A stretch of DNA of 64,000 nt. It comes from an uncultured Campylobacter sp. (GTDB lineage: Bacteria; Campylobacterota; Campylobacteria; Campylobacterales; Campylobacteraceae). How positions within the stretch are numbered: position 1 is the stretch's first letter; each line of letters opens with the position of its first letter. The stretch covers positions 155,892 to 219,891 of the forward strand of contig NZ_CAURPW010000003.1 in the NCBI RefSeq assembly GCF_963526985.1. The letters are read 5' to 3'. Of the stretch, positions 17,307 to 24,897 are shown in pieces. A program made the translations under genes and the position numbers. The notes under the pieces were generated by a model. The model made no database searches. It was not told where the DNA came from and saw only the letters and a list, made by a program, of their open reading frames with translations.

Positions 17307-18124
17307 ACGCGCTTTTTGTCGCGAACAAGCCCGCAGGCATAAGCTCAAATCATTTCCTAAGTAGGCTAAAGCGCAAATACGGCGTCAAAAAAGCGGGCTT
17401 TTCAGGCACACTAGATCCGTTTGCCAGCGGCTGCCTGATCGTGGCTCTAGGCAATCACACGCGACTTTTTAACTATATAGATAAAACGCCCAAAATCTAC
17501 GAAGCGACTATGTGGCTAGGGGCTACAAGCGCTAGCCTAGATAACGAAAATATCGAGGAGATCACGATTTATCCGCAGTTAAATTTAGCGGACGTAAAAG
17601 CGGCGCTAAGCGAGCTAAAAGGCGAGATCGCCTACGTACCGCCCAAATTTAGCGCCAAGCACGTGGGCGGCAAACGCGCGTATGAGCTAGCAAGAGCGGG
17701 CGAGGAGTTTGAGCTAAAAAGCCAAACGATGAGCGTTTTTGACGTAAATTTGAGGGCATATACGCATCCGTTTTTGAGCTTTCGCATTAGCGTTAGCGAG
17801 GGCTCGTACGTGCGCTCATACGCTCAAATTTTAGCCGCAAAGCTTGGCGTAAAAGCCACTCTAAGCGCGCTAAAACGCGTGAGCGAGGGCAAATTCGTTT
17901 ATGAAAACGAGCGGTTTTTAAATCCGCTTGATTATATTTCGCTACCGCGAAACGAATATCTAGGCAACCCAGCAGACGTGATGCTTGGCAAAAAACTGAG
18001 CGTAGAAAAGCTAAAATTTGGCGCCGAAGGGCTATATTTAATAAACTTTGATGAATTTTTTAGTATCATTGAAATCAAAGACGAAACCGTAACATATAAA
18101 CTAAATAAGGTCGAAAAATGCTAA
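17303..18124 (+). CDS. truB: tRNA pseudouridine-55 synthase
   Basis: Converts U55 in the T-loop of tRNAs to pseudouridine. It has 273 residues. The catalytic block GFSGTLDPFASGCLIVALG places the nucleophilic Asp at residue 38, and the N-terminal VANKPAGISSNHFL and internal SEGSYVRSYAQIL blocks are typical of the family. Overlaps csrA by 7 bp. Overlap with the preceding short frame suggests coupled translation in this operon. Confidence 0.96.
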   Translation: MNALFVANKPAGISSNHFLSRLKRKYGVKKAGFSGTLDPFASGCLIVALGNHTRLFNYIDKTPKIYEATMWLGATSASLDNENIEEITIYPQLNLADVKAALSELKGEIAYVPPKFSAKHVGGKRAYELARAGEEFELKSQTMSVFDVNLRAYTHPFLSFRISVSEGSYVRSYAQILAAKLGVKATLSALKRVSEGKFVYENERFLNPLDYISLPRNEYLGNPADVMLGKKLSVEKLKFGAEGLYLINFDEFFSIIEIKDETVTYKLNKVEKC

Positions 18125-18348
18125 TACTCGCAAGAAAAGAAGACGAAAGCATAATGCTGGGAAACGATATCAAAATCACGGTCGTAGGCATCTCAAAAGG
18201 CGGCGTAAAAATCGGCATCGACGCGCCTAAAAATATGATGATCCTGCGCTCCGAGCTAGTCGAGGACGTAGCGGCGGAAAACAAACAGGCTCTAAACGGC
18301 GCAGGCGAAGCGAGCCTAAAAGAGCTCAGCGATAAAATCGTAAAATAA
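18118..18348 (+). CDS. csrA: Carbon storage regulator CsrA
   Basis: Small RNA-binding translational regulator, 76 residues. Begins MLILARKEDESIMLGNDIKI and carries the beta-strand core GVKIGIDAPKNMMILRSEL with the RNA-binding Arg, followed by a helical, variable tail. In Campylobacter CsrA controls flagellin and other mRNAs and is antagonised by FliW; that is known for the family, not visible here. Embedded between truB (7-bp overlap) and ispE (1-bp overlap, TAATG). Confidence 0.96.
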   Translation: MLILARKEDESIMLGNDIKITVVGISKGGVKIGIDAPKNMMILRSELVEDVAAENKQALNGAGEASLKELSDKIVK

Positions 18349-19091
18349 TGAAAAGCTACGCGAAGATAAACTCGTTTTTAAAGATCGTCGGCACTCGCGG
18401 CAACTACCACGAAATCGTCTCTCGCTTTGTTTTAAGGCGCGAGATTTACGACGAAATTTTCTTTGAAAAATCTAGCGGCTTCGCGCTTGAGTGCGATAAC
18501 GAAAATATCGAAAATAATATCGTTTTAAAAGCCAAATTTGAGCTGGAAAAAGCGGGCTTTAAAGATGAGCTAAATGAGTTTTTCGCCTCGCATAAAATCG
18601 TGATAAAAAAGCAAATCCCTTTAGGCGCGGGCCTTGGCGGAGGCAGCTCAAACGCGGCTACGTTTTTAAAGATGGCGAACGAGGAGTTAAATTTAAAACT
18701 AACGCGCGAAAATTTGATGAAAATAGGCGCGAATATCGGAGCGGACGTGGCGTTTTTCGCTAGCGATTTCGAGGCGGCAAACGTTAGCGGTATCGGCGAG
18801 ATAATAAGCGATTTTGAAGACGAAGTGCCGGAGGTAGAAATTTTAACGCCGAGCGTCTTTTGTTCGACGCCTGCGGTTTACGGCGAATTTAGGGCAAATT
18901 TTATGGATAGCATCGACGTAAATCTAGCGGAAAAAATGCGCGAGATGACGACGGCGCAGCTACTGGAGCGATACGAAAATCGCAAACTAAACGATCTTTT
19001 TGCGCCGTGCTTTAAAATTTATCCGCAGATGGATAAATTTAAAGATTTTTTCCTCAGCGGCAGCGGCGCTAGCGTGTTTTTCTTAAAATAA
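18348..19091 (+). CDS. ispE: 4-diphosphocytidyl-2-C-methyl-D-erythritol kinase
   Basis: GHMP kinase of the MEP isoprenoid pathway, 247 residues, slightly shorter than E. coli IspE. Begins MKSYAKINSFLKIVG, and the ATP-binding glycine loop PLGAGLGGGSSNAATFL is at about residues 91-107; the C-terminal LSGSGASVFF is motif III. The ATG overlaps the csrA stop by one base. Confidence 0.95.
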   Translation: MKSYAKINSFLKIVGTRGNYHEIVSRFVLRREIYDEIFFEKSSGFALECDNENIENNIVLKAKFELEKAGFKDELNEFFASHKIVIKKQIPLGAGLGGGSSNAATFLKMANEELNLKLTRENLMKIGANIGADVAFFASDFEAANVSGIGEIISDFEDEVPEVEILTPSVFCSTPAVYGEFRANFMDSIDVNLAEKMREMTTAQLLERYENRKLNDLFAPCFKIYPQMDKFKDFFLSGSGASVFFLK

Positions 19092-19101
19092 AAGGTAAAA
19101 A

Positions 19102-19557
19102 ATGGGTAAGGATTTAGCCAAAAATAAAAAGGCTTTGTTTGACTTTAGCATCATCGAGACTTTTGAGGCGGGCATCGTGCTAAAAGGCAGCGAAGTAAAG
19201 GCTCTAAGGGCGGGCCGCGCAAATCTAAAGGATAGCTTCGCGCGCGTGATAAAGGGCGAGCTGTTTTTGCTAAACGCGCACATCAGCCACCTAAACACGA
19301 CGCACTCGGCGTTTCGCCCGGACGAGCGGGCTCCTAGAAAACTACTGATGCACCGCAAGCAGATAGATAAAATTTTCGGTCAAGTCACGCAAGAGGGCCT
19401 CACGCTAGTGGTTTTAGCGCTCTATCTAAACGACAAAAATATAGTAAAGGCGCGAGTAGCGCTTGCAAAAGGTAAAAATTTGCACGATAAGCGCGAGACG
19501 ATAAAGCGTAAAGAAGCCGACAAAGAAGCGCGTGCAGCGATGAAAAAATACGCTTAA
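19102..19557 (+). CDS. smpB: SsrA-binding protein SmpB
   Basis: Escorts tmRNA to stalled ribosomes for trans-translation. It has 151 residues. Conserved blocks are FDFSIIETFEAGIVLKGSEV, SLRAGRANLKDSFA-like ALRAGRANLKDSFARV and the basic C-terminal tail KGKNLHDKRETIKRKEADKE that enters the decoding centre. Starts 10 bp after ispE with AAAAGG upstream. Products tagged by this system are normally degraded by ClpXP and ClpAP, whose subunits are encoded nearby. Confidence 0.97.
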   Translation: MGKDLAKNKKALFDFSIIETFEAGIVLKGSEVKALRAGRANLKDSFARVIKGELFLLNAHISHLNTTHSAFRPDERAPRKLLMHRKQIDKIFGQVTQEGLTLVVLALYLNDKNIVKARVALAKGKNLHDKRETIKRKEADKEARAAMKKYA

Positions 19558-19566
19558 GGAAAGCAG

Positions 19567-19779
19567 ATGCCATACGTAAATATAAAAATCACAAAAGAAA
19601 AAGAGGCCGTAAGCGCCGAGCAAAAGCGCGCGCTCATAGCAGGCGTAACAAAGCTGCTAGGCGATACGCTAAAGCGCGACGCGAGCAGAACCGTCGTCGT
19701 GATAGAGGAAGTTAGCACCGACGACTACGGCTTTGGCGGCGAAAGCATAACCGAACTAAGATCAAAACAAGGAAAATAA
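19567..19779 (+). CDS. 4-oxalocrotonate tautomerase family protein
   Basis: 70-residue member of the small tautomerase superfamily. It starts MPYVNIKITKEKEAVSAEQK, so Pro would be the N-terminal catalytic base after Met removal, and later Arg residues occur in the RDASRTVVVIEEV block. It resembles DmpI-type proteins of Helicobacter and Campylobacter, for which the physiological substrate is not established. Lies 9 bp after smpB and 1 bp before the next gene, so it is cotranscribed. Confidence 0.88.
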   Translation: MPYVNIKITKEKEAVSAEQKRALIAGVTKLLGDTLKRDASRTVVVIEEVSTDDYGFGGESITELRSKQGK

Positions 19780-19780
19780 T

Positions 19781-20395
19781 ATGAAAAAAACCATGAAGGC
19801 GATTTTTGCGGCTTTGGCCTGCGCGATATTTCTAGCAGGCTGCGGCGAGGACGAGACGGCGAAGGCCCCAGTAAAGATAGAGGGCTATAAAACGGGCGAG
19901 GAGATCGCGCTAAAGAGCGTGTTTGGCAAAGAGCTCACGCTAAAGCGCGTCGAGGGCGGCTTTGTTATCAAGGGCGAGGAAGATAAAATTTTGATGTTTG
20001 ATATATTCGGTACGTTTTGTCCGCCGTGTCAAAAAGAAGCGCCTGATCTCACCAAATTTCAGATCGACAACCTAAACGACTTCACGATCGTGGGACTCAC
20101 GCACTTTGAAAACGTCACGAACGAATACGTCGTGGAAAATTTCGCGCAAAAATACAACGCCTTTTACTTCATCTCAAACGACGCTAAAATCAACGACAGG
20201 CTTGCCGCGCAAATTTTAGAGGATATAAAATACGAGCGGCTTGAGAGCGTGCCGATAAAAATGGTGCTAAAAGGCGGCGTATATCAGGAGCTAACCGACG
20301 TAGATAGCGGAAAATTCGGCGTGAAATACTATCTAGGCGGCATCCATCTAGACGCGATGACGAAAGATTACGAGAGAATCAAAAATGCCCGCTAA
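19781..20395 (+). CDS. TlpA-like thioredoxin-fold lipoprotein
   Basis: 204 residues with an N-terminal lipobox (IFLAGC, Cys about residue 21) and a thioredoxin fold carrying CPPC (Cys80, Cys83) in DIFGTFCPPCQKEAP. It is expected to be anchored to a membrane and act on disulfides in the periplasm, for example in cytochrome or protein maturation; the partner is unknown. Overlaps clpS by 11 bp. The C-terminal half contains the cis-Pro loop SVPIKMVL. Confidence 0.88.
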   Translation: MKKTMKAIFAALACAIFLAGCGEDETAKAPVKIEGYKTGEEIALKSVFGKELTLKRVEGGFVIKGEEDKILMFDIFGTFCPPCQKEAPDLTKFQIDNLNDFTIVGLTHFENVTNEYVVENFAQKYNAFYFISNDAKINDRLAAQILEDIKYERLESVPIKMVLKGGVYQELTDVDSGKFGVKYYLGGIHLDAMTKDYERIKNAR

Positions 20396-20696
20396 AACCG
20401 CCACCGAGCGGGAGCGAGACGTCGCCCTTAAGGAAAAACCCGAATTTCCGCACAAATTTAAGGTTATTTTGTTAAACGACGACGTTACGAGCATGGATTT
20501 CGTGGTTAGCGTGCTGGTAGAGATTTTTAATTGCGATATGCAAAGCGCGGTAGCCGTGATGCTAAAAATACACAACGAAGGTAGCGGGGTGGCGGGCGTC
20601 TATACTAAAGAGATTGCCCAAACCAAACAAAACCAAACGCTAAAAGCCGCAGCCGCAGCAGGCTATCCACTAAAGGCCGTCGTCGAGGAAGAGTAG
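20385..20696 (+). CDS. clpS: ClpA adaptor protein ClpS
   Basis: Adaptor that delivers N-degron substrates to ClpAP, 103 residues. The family core is clear: PEFPHKFKVILLNDDVTSMD, FVVSVLVEIFN and the HNEGSGVAGVYTKEIAQTK segment that binds the N-terminal residue. Immediately upstream of clpA and two genes upstream of aat, which creates N-degrons: the three form a coherent pathway. A short hairpin lies between clpS and clpA. Confidence 0.96.
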   Translation: MPAKTATERERDVALKEKPEFPHKFKVILLNDDVTSMDFVVSVLVEIFNCDMQSAVAVMLKIHNEGSGVAGVYTKEIAQTKQNQTLKAAAAAGYPLKAVVEEE

Positions 20697-20711
20697 CCCG
20701 TAAAAACGGGC
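20696..20711 (+). terminator. Short GC hairpin between clpS and clpA
   Basis: GCCCGT / ACGGGC 6-bp stem with AAAA loop immediately after the clpS stop, without a T-run. It is more likely an mRNA-stability or attenuating hairpin than a full terminator. Confidence 0.4.
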
Positions 20712-20739
20712 GCGCAAAAGGTGCAAAGAGGAGGAAATA

Positions 20740-22908
20740 ATGTTTGACTCGGATTTAAGCTATCTTTTAGAAAAGGCCGGGCAGTTTGCCTACTCGAATT
20801 TTCACGAGTATCTAACCAGCGAGCACGTGCTTTTCGTGCTGGTAAATTTAAACGAAGAGACTAGAGATATCTTAGCCGGCGCGGGTCTAACCGATGTCGA
20901 GGGACTAAAAAGCGATCTAAAAAACTATCTACTGCAAACCAACGAGCAAGTCCCGCACCACAAACAGCCGCGCATGACGGTGCTTTTGGAGCAAATTTTT
21001 AAAGAGCTAAACACCGAGCTAAAGGACAAAAATGTCGGCATCAGAGATTTGCTCTTTAAAATCGCAGCCAGAGGCGACACGTACGCGGCTAAAATTTTAG
21101 AATTTTACGACGTCGATGCGCAAAAGATCAAACAGCGCGCAAAAGACGACGACAAGCAGGCTCGCGCTAAAAACTTCCAAAACCTCGCTAAATACTCGTC
21201 AAATTTAACCAAACTAGCAGCCGAGGGCAAGATCGATCCGATCATCGGGCGCGAAAACGAGCTAGCAAGGCTAATGCAAACGCTAAGCCGCCGCAAGAAA
21301 AATAATCCGATCCTAGTAGGCGAAGCGGGCGTGGGCAAAACAGCCGTAGTCGAGGGGCTCGCGCTAAAAATCGCAAGCGGCGATGTACCGCAGCAGCTAA
21401 AGCAGGCGCAAATTTTCGCCCTGGATATCGGCGCGATGATAGCGGGCACGAAGTACCGCGGCGACTTTGAAAAACGCCTAAAAGACGTGATGGACGAGGT
21501 TGCCGAGCAAGAGGACGCGATAGTTTTTATCGACGAGATCCACACGATCGTGGGCGCAGGAGCTACGAGCGGCGGCGGACTTGATATGTCAAATTTACTA
21601 AAGCCAGCGCTTGCAAACGGCTCGCTTCGCTGTATCGGAGCGACGACGTACGCGGAGTATCGCAGCTTTTTTGAAAAAGAAAAAGCCCTCTCGCGCAGAT
21701 TTGCCAAAATCGACGTCGTAGAACCGAGCGCGGACGAAAGCGTCGAGATCCTAAAAGGGCTTCGCGCCAAATACGAAAGCTTTCACGGAGTCAAATTTAA
21801 CGACGAAATTTTAACTAAAAGCGTAGAACTAGCCAAAAAGTACCTAAACGATAGATTTTTGCCAGATAGCGCCATCGATCTCATCGACGAGGTCGGCGCG
21901 GCTCTAGCCCTACAAAACAAAACCAAAACCGTGAAAATGTCCGATCTAAGCGCTATTTTAAGCAAGATGGCAAATATCCCCGATACCAATCTAAAATCTG
22001 ATGCCGCAACAAATTTGAAAAACCTAGCCCAAATGCTGAAGTCCGAAATTTTCGGCCAAGACGAGGCCGTAGATACGCTAGTAGCGGCGATCAAGCGCTC
22101 GTATGCGGGACTAAAGCAACCAAACGCGCCTGTGGGAGTGTTTTTATTTACGGGCTCGAGCGGCGTGGGCAAAAGCGAGCTAAGCGCGGCTCTAGCGCGA
22201 AATTTAGGCGTGCATTTCGAGCGGTTTGATATGAGCGAATACATGGAAAAACACAGCGTCTCGCGTCTCATCGGCGCGCCTCCGGGATATGTCGGTTTTG
22301 AAGAGGGCGGTATACTCACAAATGCCGTTAAAAAGCACCCCTATAGCGTAATTTTGTTTGACGAGATCGAAAAGGCCAGCGACGAGATGATAAACGTCTT
22401 TTTGCAAATTTTTGACGGCGCGAGCCTTACCGATAACACGGGCGCAAAGAGCGATTTTCGCAACGCCGTCATCATAATGAGCTCAAATTTGGGCTCAAAA
22501 GAGGCTGCGACGCTAGGCTTTAGCAAAGACGAAAGCGGTAAAGCGGACTCCGCGGTAAAGGGATTTTTTAGCCCCGAGTTTCGCAACCGCATCGATAAAA
22601 TCGTGCATTTTAACGACCTTGGCGAGGACGCGCTAAGCCTCATCGCGCAAAAGATAATTAACGAGATAAACTCAAGTCTAGCCGAGAAAAAAGTCGTCCT
22701 AAAAGCCTCCGCCGAAGCCAAAAAATACCTCTGGCAAAAGGGCTATAGCAAGGAATTCGGCGCCAGAAATCTAAAACGCCTAGTGCAAGACGAGATCTCG
22801 ACCAAGCTTAGCGACGAGATACTTTTCGGCGCACTAAAAAACGGCGGCGTCGCAAATATCGCGCTAAAGGGCGGCGAGCTGGCGTTTAAATTTGAAACTC
22901 TAAAATAA
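20740..22908 (+). CDS. clpA: ATP-dependent Clp protease ATP-binding subunit ClpA
   Basis: Hexameric AAA+ unfoldase that feeds ClpP. It has 722 residues: an N-domain (about 1-140) that docks ClpS, a first AAA+ module with Walker A GEAGVGKT and Walker B VFIDEIHTIVGAG, and a second module with Walker A GSSGVGKS and the IGAPPGYVGFEEGG pore region. Ribosome site GAGGAGG before ATG 20740. No middle ClpB-type coiled coil, which separates it from ClpB. Strong opposite-strand frames here are codon-bias shadows. Confidence 0.96.
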   Translation: MFDSDLSYLLEKAGQFAYSNFHEYLTSEHVLFVLVNLNEETRDILAGAGLTDVEGLKSDLKNYLLQTNEQVPHHKQPRMTVLLEQIFKELNTELKDKNVGIRDLLFKIAARGDTYAAKILEFYDVDAQKIKQRAKDDDKQARAKNFQNLAKYSSNLTKLAAEGKIDPIIGRENELARLMQTLSRRKKNNPILVGEAGVGKTAVVEGLALKIASGDVPQQLKQAQIFALDIGAMIAGTKYRGDFEKRLKDVMDEVAEQEDAIVFIDEIHTIVGAGATSGGGLDMSNLLKPALANGSLRCIGATTYAEYRSFFEKEKALSRRFAKIDVVEPSADESVEILKGLRAKYESFHGVKFNDEILTKSVELAKKYLNDRFLPDSAIDLIDEVGAALALQNKTKTVKMSDLSAILSKMANIPDTNLKSDAATNLKNLAQMLKSEIFGQDEAVDTLVAAIKRSYAGLKQPNAPVGVFLFTGSSGVGKSELSAALARNLGVHFERFDMSEYMEKHSVSRLIGAPPGYVGFEEGGILTNAVKKHPYSVILFDEIEKASDEMINVFLQIFDGASLTDNTGAKSDFRNAVIIMSSNLGSKEAATLGFSKDESGKADSAVKGFFSPEFRNRIDKIVHFNDLGEDALSLIAQKIINEINSSLAEKKVVLKASAEAKKYLWQKGYSKEFGARNLKRLVQDEISTKLSDEILFGALKNGGVANIALKGGELAFKFETLK

Positions 22909-22926
22909 GCGGACGCGGGGTCAAAT

Positions 22927-23586
22927 TTGGAAAAAATTTATAACTTCCCAGACCCCGCAAACGCCCCTGCAAACTCACCTTTAGCCGTCGGCGGCGACCT
23001 AAGCGCCGATGCTCTTTTGCAAGCTTACGACAAAGGCATTTTCCCATGGTTTTTGCCAGGCGAGCCCATATACTGGTGGTCGCCAGATCCCCGCGCGGTG
23101 CTAGCTCCAAGCGAGGTGCGCGTGCAAAAAAGCATAAAATCCGCGCTTAAAAAATTTGAAGTGCGATTTGACTACGACTTTGAAAATTTTCTAAAAATCT
23201 GCAAAAGCGAGCGCGAAAAAAAGGGGCCCACGTGGCTAAGCGAAGAGATCGTGCGCGCATACGTAAATTTGCACCGCCTAGGCATATCGCACAGCGTGGA
23301 GGTTTACGAGAACGGCGAGCTAACGGGCGGACTTTACGGGCAAATTTTCGGCAAGGTCTTTTGCGGCGAAAGTATGATTAGCCTAAAAACGGGCGCGTCA
23401 AAGGTTGCTCTCATCGCGCTTTGCCGCGCTTTAAAGCCGTTTAGTTTTCTCATCGACTGCCAGGTTATGAACGAACATCTAAAATTTATGGGCGCAAAGG
23501 CAACGAGGCGAAGCGAGTTTTTAGCCAAATTTAACGAGCTAAAAAATCAGCCTAGCGGGTTTGGCGAATTTAAAAATTTACTCTAG
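22927..23586 (+). CDS. aat: Leucyl/phenylalanyl-tRNA--protein transferase
   Basis: Adds Leu or Phe to proteins with N-terminal Lys or Arg, turning them into ClpS-ClpAP substrates. It has 219 residues from a TTG start at 22927. Family blocks: GGDLSADALLQAYDKGIFPW, YWWSPDPRAVLAP, HSVEVYENGELTGGLYGQIF and the FCGESMIS catalytic region. Directly follows clpA by 18 bp, completing an N-end-rule module clpS-clpA-aat. Confidence 0.96.
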   Translation: MEKIYNFPDPANAPANSPLAVGGDLSADALLQAYDKGIFPWFLPGEPIYWWSPDPRAVLAPSEVRVQKSIKSALKKFEVRFDYDFENFLKICKSEREKKGPTWLSEEIVRAYVNLHRLGISHSVEVYENGELTGGLYGQIFGKVFCGESMISLKTGASKVALIALCRALKPFSFLIDCQVMNEHLKFMGAKATRRSEFLAKFNELKNQPSGFGEFKNLL

Positions 23587-23590
23587 TTTT

Positions 23591-23604
23591 GGAACGCCTT
23601 TTGC
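23591..23604 (+). promoter_or_regulatory. Sigma-54 (RpoN) promoter of flgB
   Basis: TTGGAACGCCTTTTGCTT contains GG and GC exactly 10 nt apart (23591-92 and 23603-04), matching the -24/-12 RpoN consensus and the GGAA-N6-TTGC form seen in Campylobacter flagellar promoters. It lies 38 bp upstream of the flgB ATG, in the short gap after aat. Basal-body genes in Campylobacter are known RpoN/FlgSR targets. Confidence 0.85.
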
Positions 23605-23641
23605 TTATTATCTCGTAAAATTTAGAGAAAAAGGCAGGAAA

Positions 23642-24079
23642 ATGTTCGCAGGTATCCAAACCTCAAAATCAAGACCGCTCGTAGAAAGCGCGCTGGCAAG
23701 CAGAAATTTACGCCAACAGATGATTTCTAGCAACATAGCAAACATCGACACGCCTTTTTACAAAGCCCGCGATATCGCGTTTGAAGCGGCCTTGTCGCAA
23801 ACGGCGCAAGAAATCTACGGCAAAGACGAGAATAAAATTTTAAAACTCGCGCAAACGGACGATGCGCACTTTCCTCGCGTAGATTTTCCGGCGTCAAACG
23901 GTGCGACGATATTTTTACGCGACGGACACATGGCGCGAAACGACGCAAACACAGTCGATCTAGACGTCGAAACGACGGAGCTTAGCAAAAACGCGATAAT
24001 GATAACCGCGCTTGACCGCGCCATGAGGCAAAGCGGCCAGATATTTAAAAACGTGGTTGATGCCAGCAGCAAAATTTAA
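23642..24079 (+). CDS. flgB: Flagellar basal-body rod protein FlgB
   Basis: Proximal rod subunit, 145 residues. I choose ATG 23642 because a ribosome site (AAAGGCAGGAA) precedes it and the protein then begins MFAGIQTSKSRPLVESALAS with the rod signature SSNIANIDTPFYKARDIAFE; a longer in-frame start at 23561 would lie inside aat and upstream of the sigma-54 promoter. Heads the flgB-flgC-fliE operon. Confidence 0.95.
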   Translation: MFAGIQTSKSRPLVESALASRNLRQQMISSNIANIDTPFYKARDIAFEAALSQTAQEIYGKDENKILKLAQTDDAHFPRVDFPASNGATIFLRDGHMARNDANTVDLDVETTELSKNAIMITALDRAMRQSGQIFKNVVDASSKI

Positions 24080-24088
24080 GGATAGATT

Positions 24089-24586
24089 ATGAGTAATTAT
24101 TTAAGCGACTTTGATATCAGCGGATACGGACTAAGCGCACAGCGCTTTAGGATGAACGTCATTAGCTCCAACATCGCCAACGCAAACACCGTGCGAACGG
24201 CAGAAGGCGGACCGTATAGACGCCGCGAAGTGATATTTAAGGCAGTTGATTTTGATAGCGTGCTGAACGACGAAGTGGCGAAAAAACACAACTTGCTCGA
24301 ATACGAAAATCCGCTAGACGATAAATTCTATACAAAAGACGCAAAACCTGCTATAATGAGCGTCGTAGTTGACAAGATAGTGCGCGACGACAAGGACTTT
24401 AAGCTAAAATACGATCCGTCTCACCCCGACGCCGACGCGAGGGGCTACGTAGCGTACCCAAATATCAATCCCGTCATCGAAATGGCGGATCTGATCGAAG
24501 CTACGCGCGCCTATCAGGCAAACGTTTCGGCGTTTCAGTCGGCTAAAACGATCGCTCAAAGCGCGTTAGAATTATTACAAGGTTAA
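24089..24586 (+). CDS. flgC: Flagellar basal-body rod protein FlgC
   Basis: Proximal rod subunit, 165 residues. N-terminal rod motif MNVISSNIANANTVRTAEGG with PYRRREVIFKA, and the C-terminal heptad region AYQANVSAFQSAKTIAQSAL typical of axial proteins. Begins 9 bp after flgB. Exported through the flagellar type III apparatus. Confidence 0.96.
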   Translation: MSNYLSDFDISGYGLSAQRFRMNVISSNIANANTVRTAEGGPYRRREVIFKAVDFDSVLNDEVAKKHNLLEYENPLDDKFYTKDAKPAIMSVVVDKIVRDDKDFKLKYDPSHPDADARGYVAYPNINPVIEMADLIEATRAYQANVSAFQSAKTIAQSALELLQG

Positions 24587-24591
24587 ATTTT

Positions 24592-24894
24592 ATGACAAAC
24601 ATAGATAAAATCGGCTCGGTTGCTTCGCCGTTTGAAAAAAAAGAAGCAAATACTCTGCAAAATCAAAAAGGCGAGTTAAATTTCGGCAATGTGCTAGATA
24701 GCTCGCTAAAAGAGCTAAACGAGATACAAATCAACGCGGACAAAGCTATCGCCGATCTAGCGACTGGCGAGGTAAAAGACCTGCACCAAGCCGCTATCGC
24801 TATCGGCAAGGCCGACACGTCGATGAAGCTTATGCTAGAGATCCGCAATAAGGCTCTAAGCGCGTATAAAGAAATCTCAAGAACGCAAATTTAA
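24592..24894 (+). CDS. fliE: Flagellar hook-basal body complex protein FliE
   Basis: Adaptor between the MS ring and the rod, 100 residues. The C-terminal half shows the family pattern GEVKDLHQAAIAIGKADTSM followed by KLMLEIRNKALSAYKEISR. Starts 5 bp after flgC and ends 3 bp before the PBP gene, so all four genes are probably one transcript. Confidence 0.95.
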   Translation: MTNIDKIGSVASPFEKKEANTLQNQKGELNFGNVLDSSLKELNEIQINADKAIADLATGEVKDLHQAAIAIGKADTSMKLMLEIRNKALSAYKEISRTQI

Positions 24895-24897
24895 CCC

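Noticed and set aside
21105..22319. Long frames (221 and 178 codons) on the minus strand inside clpA
   Set aside because: They lie wholly within a well-supported gene, are rich in Ser/Ala/Phe/Arg from codon complement bias, and have no ribosome site.
23561..23641. Upstream start for FlgB (extra 27 residues)
   Set aside because: It would begin inside aat and before the sigma-54 promoter; the ATG at 23642 has a good ribosome site and a normal FlgB length.
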